DNA of 64,000 nucleotides from Bacillota bacterium (GTDB lineage Bacteria > Bacillota > UBA4882 > UBA8346). Each line of letters starts with the position of its first letter. The first letter of the stretch is position 1. Below are positions 54,462-62,763 of the stretch, in pieces. Where the stretch lies: positions 20,526-84,525 of the forward strand of contig JAKOTQ010000003.1 of NCBI GenBank assembly GCA_029776205.1. Direction: 5' to 3'. Both the position numbers and the translations under genes were made by a program. The notes under the pieces are model-generated. The model ran no database searches. It was given only the letters and a program-made list of their open reading frames with translations, and was not told where the DNA came from.

Positions 54462-55118
54462 ATGGCAAAACTCCATTTCAATCCAGGTTGTGCATTAAGT
54501 CTCTATAAGCCGGAATTCGAAGTAAAAATCCTAAAATACTTAAATGACAACTTCGGAGAAGTTGCCCTCCATAAAATTTGCTGCCATCACCATCCTGAGC
54601 TAGAATCCGGTTCTACCATCATCAATGTATGTCCCGGATGTGATCGGCGCTTTAGCCATTTATATGAGGGCATAATGACTATCTCGTTGTGGGAAATCAT
54701 CGATGGATTGGAAGAATTCCCTTATCCGGATTATGGAGGATTACGGATATCGATCCAGGATGCCTGCCCGGTACGGCAAAAAATCCAAGTCCATCAGGCT
54801 GTTCGAAATCTATTGCAAAAGATGAACTTCACCATCGTTGAAACAAAACTTAACAGAACCCACTCCCTTTGCTGTGGAGACAGCTTCTATCCGAAACTTC
54901 CGATGGAAGAAATCCATCAAAAGATGAAGGAACGGGCTCAATCTATGCCCTGCCAGGATGTTTGCGTCTATTGCGTCTCTTGTATCCAGTCCATGGCTAT
55001 CGGTGGACGAACCCCAAGGTATCTCTTGGACCTGCTTCTGGGCGAACCGACCGAGCCTTTAAAATATGACACCGAAACATGGCATCAGCACCTGCAAGCA
55101 TATATTGATGCCCACTAA
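54462..55118 (+). CDS. CCG-domain (Fe-S)-binding protein
   Basis: A 218-residue soluble protein rich in cysteines: NPGCAL (about 6-11), KICCHHH, NVCPGCDRRF, DACPVRQ, LCCGDSFYP and CVSCIQSM. These resemble the CCG domain (heterodisulfide reductase subunit B-type), which binds a noncubane [4Fe-4S] pair or zinc. Without HdrC/lactate oxidation partners nearby its role is unknown. ATG 54462 follows GGAGGAATC; a GTG at 54459 is an alternative. A flavodoxin is divergently encoded, perhaps an electron partner. Confidence 0.75.
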   Translation: MAKLHFNPGCALSLYKPEFEVKILKYLNDNFGEVALHKICCHHHPELESGSTIINVCPGCDRRFSHLYEGIMTISLWEIIDGLEEFPYPDYGGLRISIQDACPVRQKIQVHQAVRNLLQKMNFTIVETKLNRTHSLCCGDSFYPKLPMEEIHQKMKERAQSMPCQDVCVYCVSCIQSMAIGGRTPRYLLDLLLGEPTEPLKYDTETWHQHLQAYIDAH

Positions 55119-55181
55119 TCATTCCTGTCGCATTTCACCCAATTATCAATTCGACACAACCCATTTTTTACCTCTAGGTTA

Positions 55182-55211
55182 TAAAAAAAGACCCACTCAT
55201 AGAATGGTGCG
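55182..55211 (-). terminator. Terminator of the lipase operon
   Basis: Minus-strand hairpin ACCATTC/GAGTGGGT (one G-U pair, loop TAT) followed by seven T (from CTTTTTTT). It ends the AT-rich lipase/paralogue unit. Confidence 0.7.
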
Positions 55212-55227
55212 GAATTGAAAGTAACAT

Positions 55228-55326
55228 TTAGTTTTGGGGCTTCAAATCCATATTACCTGCTAATCTGAATTTGATAAAGCTAAATTGCTTGGTCGCCATA
55301 TTCAATCCGTAATTTTTAACATTCAT
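55228..55326 (-). CDS. Possible 32-residue peptide overlapping the lipase stop
   Basis: An ATG overlaps the lipase stop codon (ATGA) and opens a 32-residue frame beginning MNVKNYGLNMATKQFSF and ending MDLKPQN. It stops just before the terminator. It may be a real small gene, or the remnant start of a lost downstream gene in this recombining locus. No family recognised. Confidence 0.3.
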   Translation of the reverse strand: MNVKNYGLNMATKQFSFIKFRLAGNMDLKPQN

Positions 55327-56771
55327 CTCGTCATTCCGCTTTTCTCGTATACCGCTGCTTTCTGTGGCGTTCGATCCAGAGGATTTTTGAGATGTTCTGC
55401 CAACTGTGCGGACTCCCACGCTTTTCGATTGGGAAATTCCCTGATAGGTGTGTAGTGAAAATTATCCCATAAAACCACCTTGCCGGTTTTTGGATTTTCC
55501 GTAATAAAATATGTAATCCCTGACTTCTCTCCGCAGTATTCGGAGTTTTTGAGAAGTAAACCATAATCAGAATAACCTAAATTTTTTGCCAGATTATTTT
55601 GTCTCATTTGAATTGACAGAACCATAAAATCCCGCGGTTTTTGGCTAGATGTTGACCATTTGGGCCAGGAAAAACTCTCTTTCGAACTTGGCTTGGACTG
55701 GTTTTTTCCCATGGTTTTCTCTTCGGCTTTTTTCATATCCGTAAATTTGGTGATGATTTTATCGACGACCGAATCAACAGTTTTAATACCCATCTTTACA
55801 TAGAAAATACCTTTAGAGACAGTTTGAGCAATTTCCACCTCACTCCTAGTGGCTTGATAGGTTTTATCAAAATTTCCGTATTCGTCACATTTATTGCGAA
55901 AAAACTCCAGCCCATGGGAATAAGGTGCCCATATCAACGTAGTATTAATATTCCGTTTTATTTGATCAGCCAAAAAATCCGTAGTTACATTAAACTGATA
56001 TGTTTTATAGTTCCAATGATCCTCCAAAAGATGTATTGGATTAAACAGATAACTGATTGGCGAATGAAATCGAGGAATCTCCGGTTTGTCTATTCTTTGG
56101 TCATTTTGGACATAAATTCTTTCACCTACTGAAATCCCGAAGTTTCCTATAATATCCCAAGAATCACAATAATTCTTTATTTGTGGGTATCCGTCGCTAC
56201 CTCCCTTTACGCCCAGACACTGCCCAATTCCAACAGCATTAAAGGTAGTAGCCTCTATCTTTCGATCACGGCTAAGGTAAGCAATATACTGGGCAATCCC
56301 TCCACCTAGTGAATGACCGGTTAAGCTTAATTTACAATTACGAGGCAAATCTTTCAATGACTCTACCTTCATGGTCCGGCAAACAAACTGTCTGGCATCA
56401 TTGAACTGTCTAACAAGTCTATCGTCCAATGCTGCAAGTATTTCAGCATCCGTTTTTAAATCCTTAATTAAACGAAATATCCCTCGATCCGGTTCAGTTC
56501 CTCGAAACGCAATGACAATTTCACCATCAGGTTTCTGAAAAGCGACTGCTGAAAAACCGGAAGGGGTATTCGGTTGAAAATTGATTATTTTCCAGTCTTT
56601 CATGGATTCTAAATCTTGGTGCCAAACAGAATTTTCACTTTTTCTTAAAAATCTACTTAAACTTGAATTTTTGTTTTTTAATAACTCTTGAATTGTTAAA
56701 CCTTTTTCATTTCCGATAAAGTCAATATAAGCAAGTTTACTTAATACCAAATTATCGCGAAAGGTCGCCAT
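55323..56771 (-). CDS. Class 3 lipase-like protein (candidate effector/toxin)
   Basis: A 482-residue alpha/beta hydrolase of the lipase class 3 / DUF2974-like type. N-terminal module (1-68), oxyanion-side motif VIAFRGTEP (86-94), nucleophile elbow GHSLGGG (152-158; Ser154), candidate Asp206 in SWDIIGN and candidate His at 236 or 252. The C-terminal 150 residues (about 330-482) are charged and lack lipase motifs; they could be a targeting domain. No signal peptide, as expected for a cargo of a dedicated secretion system. It is the last large gene of an AT-rich unit, 25 bases after a TM paralogue. The first 68 residues are repeated in the truncated gene at 58680. RBS AAAGGGAG. Confidence 0.8.
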   Translation of the reverse strand: MATFRDNLVLSKLAYIDFIGNEKGLTIQELLKNKNSSLSRFLRKSENSVWHQDLESMKDWKIINFQPNTPSGFSAVAFQKPDGEIVIAFRGTEPDRGIFRLIKDLKTDAEILAALDDRLVRQFNDARQFVCRTMKVESLKDLPRNCKLSLTGHSLGGGIAQYIAYLSRDRKIEATTFNAVGIGQCLGVKGGSDGYPQIKNYCDSWDIIGNFGISVGERIYVQNDQRIDKPEIPRFHSPISYLFNPIHLLEDHWNYKTYQFNVTTDFLADQIKRNINTTLIWAPYSHGLEFFRNKCDEYGNFDKTYQATRSEVEIAQTVSKGIFYVKMGIKTVDSVVDKIITKFTDMKKAEEKTMGKNQSKPSSKESFSWPKWSTSSQKPRDFMVLSIQMRQNNLAKNLGYSDYGLLLKNSEYCGEKSGITYFITENPKTGKVVLWDNFHYTPIREFPNRKAWESAQLAEHLKNPLDRTPQKAAVYEKSGMTR

Positions 56772-56796
56772 TACTTACACTCCCTTTCGAATTTTA

Positions 56797-57663
56797 TTAT
56801 TTCGACAATATTTCCTCATTGATATATCCATCCGCAATTTCCGTATTAATATAACTTCCGATATCCTCCGGCTTGTCAATACTGTTTATATCCCGGATCC
56901 AAATTCTACAAAGCAAACCTTCTTCGCTAATATAAAACTGATACTTTCCTTGATTAAAATACCTCTTTATTTCGTTTACAACTTTATTCCGTTTATCTTC
57001 GTTGTAAAATTCTATTACTAAATTTACTCTCCTATAATTGATATCTTTTAACTTCTTTATTAAAGGAAAAAGATATTCTATTTGCTTCTTTGACAACTTC
57101 CCTTGAAGCAAATTTTTATACTCGGAAAATTCTTTTTTAAAAGTAAATAGGTCTAAAAACAGAACATAATTAACACAAAGATCTATTCTACCTTTAAATT
57201 GTTCCTCTGCCTCAGATATACTAAGCGTGCGTCCATAGACTTCTTCTTCATCATAATACGCTGAAACTCCGACCCATACCAACTCACTGTTCAAGATCCG
57301 CTCGATTTCTTCTCTCTTTTGTTTATCCCATAAATCCTGATTATAACCTTCACTGTATGCTCTCGTATTCGGGTCATTATCGCTGGCACTTTTAGCTATC
57401 TCAAACTTCAAATCCGGATCATCTTTTGCATATGCCAAACCTTCAACTTCGAGACTTCCGCCCAAATATGGATATACATAATAAACCTTAGTAACTACAA
57501 ACTCTTTACCGTATTTTTCTCTCAAGTATCTCTCCATCTGCTCCTTGACCAACATCATCTTTACGTTATGCCACAATACAACTCCCAGGACCAGGGCAAT
57601 CACACCGTAAATCCAAAAATACCAGCCATGTTTTGGTTTCAAAATGGTCACTCCCTTATCCAT
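56797..57663 (-). CDS. Single-TM paralogue C (candidate immunity/accessory protein)
   Basis: A 288-residue protein with a short cytoplasmic N-terminus, one TM segment (about 13-31), and an extracytoplasmic domain. It belongs with the proteins at 57763-58650 and 58904-59740. Shared region: VKMMLVKEQMERYL, YPYLGGSLEVEGLAY, then a variable C-terminal half with YRRVNLVIEFYNED and KPEDIGSYI. From TM to about residue 105 it is almost identical to paralogue A, then diverges. It directly precedes the full lipase gene. An immunity role for a periplasmic-facing lipase inhibitor is inferred from layout only. Confidence 0.75.
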   Translation of the reverse strand: MDKGVTILKPKHGWYFWIYGVIALVLGVVLWHNVKMMLVKEQMERYLREKYGKEFVVTKVYYVYPYLGGSLEVEGLAYAKDDPDLKFEIAKSASDNDPNTRAYSEGYNQDLWDKQKREEIERILNSELVWVGVSAYYDEEEVYGRTLSISEAEEQFKGRIDLCVNYVLFLDLFTFKKEFSEYKNLLQGKLSKKQIEYLFPLIKKLKDINYRRVNLVIEFYNEDKRNKVVNEIKRYFNQGKYQFYISEEGLLCRIWIRDINSIDKPEDIGSYINTEIADGYINEEILSK

Positions 57664-57762
57664 TTTCCCTGTTTCGTTGCGAAAACAATCCCCTAAACTT
57701 ATTGTTAATTTAAAATCATAGATAAGAAATTTTTAAGCAAATGTTACTTTAAACGGTCTCCA

Positions 57763-58650
57763 TCATTCATTATTATGTTTCCCAGAAGTTGTTTCACTAA
57801 GATAACAATCTCCCACTATAGTGCTTATATATCGGCCAATATCTTCCGGCTTAGCAATATCATTAATGTTATCAATCTTGAATTTACATAACAAATATTT
57901 CTCCGGAATATTAAAGTCATAAATACCTCTCTCGAAAAAACCATAGATCTGTTGTTCAACCTCCTTTTTGTATTTTTGATTATAATAGACGACAAATAGC
58001 GATATTTTTTTATAATTTTCAACCTTTAATTTCTCAATGGTTAAATACAGGTTTTTTGCCAGATTAGCCGACAGCTTACCTTCGAATAAATTAGAAAACT
58101 CACTAAAATTTCTCTCGTATTCTGACTCCTCAATAAATCTTGTATCAACAACAGTCAATTCTAGCCTATTGGAAAAAATTCGCTCTGCTTCATTAAGATG
58201 TATTGTTTTTCCTTTCAATTCTCCATTTTCATCCTCAAACCAGAATGATACATTTATCAATTGGTTACAAAACGCTTTTATCAGTTTGATTCTGGCTTCT
58301 TTAGCCCATAAATTATAAATATAAGACGGAAACTCGCCATATTGGGTATAATTCCCAAACACGCTACCTTCGGCGTCCCTTACCAATTCAAATCTCAAAT
58401 TTGGATCATCGACAGGGTTGGCAACCCCTCTAATCTGTAAATTTCCTCCAAGATAAGGATAAAAGTATCTTACATTTTTCACCATGAACTCTTTGCCATA
58501 CTCTTCTTTCAAATACCGCTCCATCTGCTCCTTGACCAACATCATCTTCACGTTATACCACAATACGAATCCTAGGACCAGGGCAATCAAACCGTAAATC
58601 CAAAAATACCAGCCATGTTTTGGCTTCAAAATGGCCACTCCCTTATCCAT
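57763..58650 (-). CDS. Single-TM paralogue B (candidate immunity/accessory protein)
   Basis: A 295-residue member of the same family: MDKGVAILKPKHGWYFWIYG then TM, VKMMLVKEQMERYLKEEYG, YPYLGGNLQIRGVA, and a C-terminal half with YKKISLFVVYYNQ and KPEDIGRYI. The ATG at 58650 matches the start of paralogue C. A longer open frame to 58740 exists only because the lipase-remnant DNA upstream happens to be open in this frame. The upstream sequence TTAGGGGATTG...GAAACAG is shared with paralogue C, marking a module boundary. More diverged than A and C are from each other. Confidence 0.75.
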   Translation of the reverse strand: MDKGVAILKPKHGWYFWIYGLIALVLGFVLWYNVKMMLVKEQMERYLKEEYGKEFMVKNVRYFYPYLGGNLQIRGVANPVDDPNLRFELVRDAEGSVFGNYTQYGEFPSYIYNLWAKEARIKLIKAFCNQLINVSFWFEDENGELKGKTIHLNEAERIFSNRLELTVVDTRFIEESEYERNFSEFSNLFEGKLSANLAKNLYLTIEKLKVENYKKISLFVVYYNQKYKKEVEQQIYGFFERGIYDFNIPEKYLLCKFKIDNINDIAKPEDIGRYISTIVGDCYLSETTSGKHNNE

Positions 58651-58679
58651 TTTCTCTGTTTCATTGCGAAAGCAATCCC

Positions 58680-58886
58680 CTAATTCGGTTGAAAATTGAT
58701 TATTTTCCAGTCTTTCATGGATTCTAAATCTTGGTGCCAAACAGTGTTTTCATTCTTTTTTAGAAATTGATTCAAAGATGAGTTGGGTTTTTTCAATAGG
58801 CTTCCAATTGATAATTTCATTTCATTTTTGTTGAAATCGATATATGAAATCTTGCTTAAAACTAAATTCTCCTTAAAAGATGCCAT
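58680..58886 (-). pseudogene. Truncated lipase N-terminal module (68 residues)
   Basis: Encodes MASFKENLVLSKISYIDF... aligned with the first 68 residues of the full lipase (MATFRDNLVLSKLAYIDF...). The last 19 residues, from WHQDLES to INFQPN, are identical. It keeps its own start and ribosome site (AAAGGAG) but hits a stop right after QPN, where sequence switches to the leader of paralogue B. DNA at 58683-58744 is identical to 56569-56630 (62 bases). The gene lost the whole hydrolase domain, so it is a remnant, or a recombination donor for swapping N-termini. Confidence 0.82.
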
Positions 58887-58903
58887 ATTAAATCTCCTTT
58901 TAT

Positions 58904-59740
58904 CTAATCTTCATTTTCAGAATATAAATATCCTGACTTTAATAAGATATTTCTAGTGACATCTTCCGAGTTTTGGATATGATTCAAATTTTCGATTCGA
59001 AACTGACATAATACTATATCTTTCTCCTGCTCTGATAATTCCGAGATAAATGATTTAAGATACCTAACTGGTTCTTTCGAAATAAGTGGCATATATTTAG
59101 AATTGAAATATGTCAGTTCAAGTTTAATATCCCTATAATTGCTATTTTTTAATATCTTTATAAGCTTAAACAGATTTTCCGCCTGAACTTTTGTCAAATC
59201 TCCATTTATATATCGTTTAAAATCCTGAATATTACTTGTATACTCCTGATAATTAATGAACATTCCATAACAAACATATAAATCAATCCGATCTTTAAAA
59301 AGATATTCCGCTTCAGCAACATCTATAGTTTTTCCATATATTTCTTCTTCCTGGTATTCCGCAGACACTCCTGTCCAAACAATATCACTTTTCAGTATTG
59401 ACTTAACTTCTTCTCTCTTCTGTTTTTCCCATAAGTCCTGAATATAAACTTCAGCATATGCTCTCGTATTCGGGTCATTATCGCTGGCACTTTTAGCTAT
59501 CTCAAACTTTAAATCCGGATCATCTTTTGCATATGCCAAACCTTCAACTTCGAGACTTCCGCCCAAATATGGATATACATAATAAACCTTAGTAACTACA
59601 AACTCTTTACCGTATTTTTCTCTCAAGTATCTCTCCATCTGCTCCTTGACCAACATCATCTTCACGTTATACCAAAGGACGACTCCTAGAACTAGCGCAA
59701 TCAATCCGTATACAAATAATTTATCCCGTTTCGGTTTCAA
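58904..59740 (-). CDS. Single-TM paralogue A (candidate immunity/accessory protein)
   Basis: A 278-residue protein starting MKPKRDKLFVYG, followed by a TM segment (about 8-25), then a region nearly identical to paralogue C up to NDPNTRAYAE, and a different C-terminal half (YRDIKLELTYFNSKY, LCQFRIENLNHIQ). It precedes the truncated lipase gene by 17 bases, the same relation as paralogue C to the full lipase. It follows the secreted protein gene (59813) by 72 bases. Function unknown; immunity is the working guess. Confidence 0.75.
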   Translation of the reverse strand: MKPKRDKLFVYGLIALVLGVVLWYNVKMMLVKEQMERYLREKYGKEFVVTKVYYVYPYLGGSLEVEGLAYAKDDPDLKFEIAKSASDNDPNTRAYAEVYIQDLWEKQKREEVKSILKSDIVWTGVSAEYQEEEIYGKTIDVAEAEYLFKDRIDLYVCYGMFINYQEYTSNIQDFKRYINGDLTKVQAENLFKLIKILKNSNYRDIKLELTYFNSKYMPLISKEPVRYLKSFISELSEQEKDIVLCQFRIENLNHIQNSEDVTRNILLKSGYLYSENED

Positions 59741-59812
59741 ACCCGAACCGCTCCTTTTATCACAGAATTACACTTGAAACATAGCCTATTGCCTGTTGTT
59801 TCTAAATTTGGA

Positions 59813-60736
59813 TTAATCCTTAACAAGCCTTTCAACTGTCAGATTTTCAATATAGTATCCGTACATCATCTTTTTATCAAAGTTTCTAACCGCAAAGTTT
59901 AAAGTTTTATATTTTAACTGATCAACAACTTCTTGGCCATCTTTTATAACTGTTACATAAAAATAGATAATCACCCGCCTGTCAGGATCATACCTCCAGT
60001 ATCCTCCGGCGTAATCTGAACCATCTTCATTAAGATTTTCAATAAATCTTCCATCCTCAGTATACAAACGGGCAAATTGAGGATTCTTGTGATGCCTCCA
60101 GTAACCTATAAGCTCAGAACCATCAGAAGACAAATTTTGAATCACGGCCTCATCGTCATATCCCGCTGATTCATCCAGCGACTTTAACAGCTCCAAAATC
60201 TCAGGATCATCGATAATCTGTTCAGTCGATGGTTCAAGAATTTGAAATGTTCGGAAAACTTTCAAAGCTTCATTGATATACTTTGGATATAGCTCCTTTA
60301 CACATCCAAAAGTCAGGACGTAATAACCCGGCCCGTCTTTTACGATCATCATCGTGAATGTGGTAACTTGATTATGATTGATTTTGGAAATAGTTAATGA
60401 TGGGTATCCATTTACAGTGGATTTTAAGACTTTTCCATCAATACTCTCCATTAGTAATTGTTCACTGAACGCAGCCACATAATCTTCCAGACCTAAATTT
60501 GAAACAAAACGAATACCGCTGACAGCCGCAATTTTTGATTCATTTTTGATTTGAAGCAATGTGAAATATGGCCCCTCAACAACCCTCCACATCCTCGAAT
60601 CGTATTCGACCTTCGCTGCATAACCGTTAATATAAAACTCCGCCTTTTTCGTCTCAGCTTTTATATCCGGTAATATAGTTTCAAACACACTTAACAACAT
60701 TCCAATAACAATAATCCAAAAAAACCGTTTTTTCAT
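59813..60736 (-). CDS. Secreted protein, PsbP-like fold candidate
   Basis: A 307-residue exported protein with a signal peptide (KKRFFWIIVIGMLLSVF; cleavage likely after DIKA). The middle (about 30-185) resembles PsbP/DcrB-like proteins: a start strand with YDSRMWRVVEG and MMIVKDGPGYYVLTFGCVKE. The C-terminal half has repeated GYWR...DG segments (SELIGYWRHH, YAGGYWRYDPD). No enzyme motif. ATG 60736 is used because AAGGATGG lies upstream; an ATG at 60748 has no space for a ribosome site. First gene of the AT-rich unit. Confidence 0.7.
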   Translation of the reverse strand: MKKRFFWIIVIGMLLSVFETILPDIKAETKKAEFYINGYAAKVEYDSRMWRVVEGPYFTLLQIKNESKIAAVSGIRFVSNLGLEDYVAAFSEQLLMESIDGKVLKSTVNGYPSLTISKINHNQVTTFTMMIVKDGPGYYVLTFGCVKELYPKYINEALKVFRTFQILEPSTEQIIDDPEILELLKSLDESAGYDDEAVIQNLSSDGSELIGYWRHHKNPQFARLYTEDGRFIENLNEDGSDYAGGYWRYDPDRRVIIYFYVTVIKDGQEVVDQLKYKTLNFAVRNFDKKMMYGYYIENLTVERLVKD

Positions 60737-60972
60737 TGTCTTTACCATCCTTCTTAATAAAGGTCATCACTAAACCCAAACAAAGTCCCCTGTTTAAGGA
60801 TGATCTCATCCAGATACAACAGTTTTTCCCGTTTAATTTTGGGAAATACCGCTAACTTTCCATATAACTTTATTCAACACCAAACAAAAGAAATCAACCA
60901 ACTCTCCGGGAGGGTTAGACACATCTTCGCTTGGCTCATGGAGCTCGGTTGGAACAATAATTTGAATATATT
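60737..60972. other. Gap between secreted-protein gene and coupling-protein gene
   Basis: A 236-base gap. No clear terminator, promoter or ORF. It separates the AT-rich lipase unit from the coupling-protein/TraF genes on the same strand, so the lipase unit may have its own promoter here. Confidence 0.4.
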
Positions 60973-62751
60973 TTAATCAAAGGTTCGCATCATGAAATAC
61001 TCTTGATTCGTCGGATAAAATATTTTGGGGATTTTCAACCGGGAAACCCCGAAATTGGAGATCTTAACTACAGCTTCAAGATTAGGGATACTTTGAAACT
61101 CCGTCGGAAGTAACAGCCGTTCCGTCTTCTCCTGTTCCGAAAGGCCTCGGCTGTCTCCATATTTGGAGGTTGTCATTTGGCGGGACTCCACTCGCCGAAT
61201 CACTTGCCGTTCTCCGATAGCCTTACTCAGAAATTCTGCCGTTTCAGGCTCATTAATACGCAGGATAAAATTGGTATTGAAGTTGTTAAAGAAAGTCTTC
61301 GCATTGCTTTTTCCATAGGTATCTTCGATTCGCCCGATATCCTGGTTAGCACAGATAATACTTGCTCCCTTAGAAGCACCCACTGTCAGCAAATTCAGCA
61401 AGGAATCCAACCGGTATAACGAACCGATCTCGTCCAATACAAAGAAAATCCGGCGGTCCAGTTTATCGGGAAGCGATAGAGTCTCCCGGATGATCGTATC
61501 GATAGCAAATGTCATCAACGGTTTGAAAATGTCCGAATAGTTCAAGATATTCAGTAAAAATAAGTTTTTCTGGTTTTGCTCATCCCGGATATATTTCCGA
61601 AGCGAAAATGAGCCGTCGATATCCACCAGATATCGGAAAAATTGAATCCGTTCCTGGACGATAGAGAGAATAGTGGCTGCCTGATTGGTTTCCGGCTGGG
61701 CAATATGTTTAAGTGCACCCTTCTCAGCTAAAGGCAGGCCCTCCAAAACCTCTTTCATAGTCTCCAGATCCTGTGAGAAAAACTCCCACAAGTCTCTATT
61801 GGTGGTGGCACCGGCCTGTTTCAAAAAGACCAGGCCCATCCGGAACACATCCCGGGCACAGTTATACCAGTATTCATCCCGGGTATCGGTGGCTGTATAG
61901 AGACTTTTGGCTATCGTATCAAAGTCAGGGTAGGATTCAATCTCATTGAAGATATTCCATCCCACTGAACGCTTATCGTAAGGATAAAAGATAATATCTT
62001 GGTTAGGATCGTAATGTTTGCTAACAAATTCACCTTTTAAATCATACAAAATGATTTTATCGCCAGTGAAATGCGTAGCTTTCCGCTGGTTAATCTGCCG
62101 GATCATCTGGTTCAATAAAACGCCTTTCCCTGTCCGGGTAGCGCCTAAGACCAAAAAATGACTCGTTTCCATCTCAAAAGGAATGACCGTATCGCCAATA
62201 GCAATATTGGGTATCTGATAATTTTCGGCTTTGACTCTCTCTTTTAGCCGTTGATTTAATTTCTCAATGGGAATAAAGTCCGTCCCCCGGATAAAGGTAT
62301 CATTTAACATGTTCCGGGATTTATTGAAGAAGAAAAGTAAGTAGCCCAATGAAAATGTATACGCCAGAAAAGACAGATGAAATGCATTCTTCATTTTGCG
62401 GTTGGTGTTGGCAAAGGCTTCATTGGTCCAAAGGTCCATATAATAACGATAATGCGCAACCGGGATCTGTTTAGCTCCCCTGAAAAATCGTTGTTCATCC
62501 GGATTGAGATAGACATTAGCCGGTTGAATTTTCAACATTTCCTGAAAGTTAAAGCTATACTTTACAAACTGACTGCTAGTCACAGGAACGCCGCCAATGG
62601 TCACCGCTTGCAATTTCTTAAACGCAGGTACAAACAGAAAATAGAACAGTGTCAACTGCAACATCACGCCCCAGACTAGGGACATCAACACCATATGGAC
62701 GATCATTCGGGCATCCGCCATAAAGGTTTCGTGGCTTTGATATCCTTTCAT
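60973..62751 (-). CDS. Type IV secretion coupling protein (VirD4/TraD family)
   Basis: A 592-residue T4CP ATPase that brings DNA or protein substrates to a type IV channel. TM1 about 17-41, TM2 about 124-142, then a TrwB/TraD AAA+ domain with Walker A GATRTGKGV (203-211), ILYDLKGEF and Walker B FFVLDEIGSL, followed by ANQDIGRIEDTYG and RINEPETAEFLSKAIGERQ. The usual all-alpha insertion is present. GAGGAGG precedes the ATG. It directly follows traF (12-base gap). Marks a conjugative element or T4SS island extending past the right edge. Confidence 0.9.
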   Translation of the reverse strand: MKGYQSHETFMADARMIVHMVLMSLVWGVMLQLTLFYFLFVPAFKKLQAVTIGGVPVTSSQFVKYSFNFQEMLKIQPANVYLNPDEQRFFRGAKQIPVAHYRYYMDLWTNEAFANTNRKMKNAFHLSFLAYTFSLGYLLFFFNKSRNMLNDTFIRGTDFIPIEKLNQRLKERVKAENYQIPNIAIGDTVIPFEMETSHFLVLGATRTGKGVLLNQMIRQINQRKATHFTGDKIILYDLKGEFVSKHYDPNQDIIFYPYDKRSVGWNIFNEIESYPDFDTIAKSLYTATDTRDEYWYNCARDVFRMGLVFLKQAGATTNRDLWEFFSQDLETMKEVLEGLPLAEKGALKHIAQPETNQAATILSIVQERIQFFRYLVDIDGSFSLRKYIRDEQNQKNLFLLNILNYSDIFKPLMTFAIDTIIRETLSLPDKLDRRIFFVLDEIGSLYRLDSLLNLLTVGASKGASIICANQDIGRIEDTYGKSNAKTFFNNFNTNFILRINEPETAEFLSKAIGERQVIRRVESRQMTTSKYGDSRGLSEQEKTERLLLPTEFQSIPNLEAVVKISNFGVSRLKIPKIFYPTNQEYFMMRTFD

Positions 62752-62763
62752 TTAAAGACCTCC

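Noticed and set aside
55323..56771. Lipase as a type VI secretion effector
   Set aside because: No PAAR, VgrG, Hcp or MIX-like motif is seen; the only secretion genes in the window are type IV.
57763..58740. A 325-codon version of paralogue B starting at 58740
   Set aside because: The extra 30 codons lie in truncated-lipase DNA read in a different frame; the ATG at 58650 matches the start of paralogue C.
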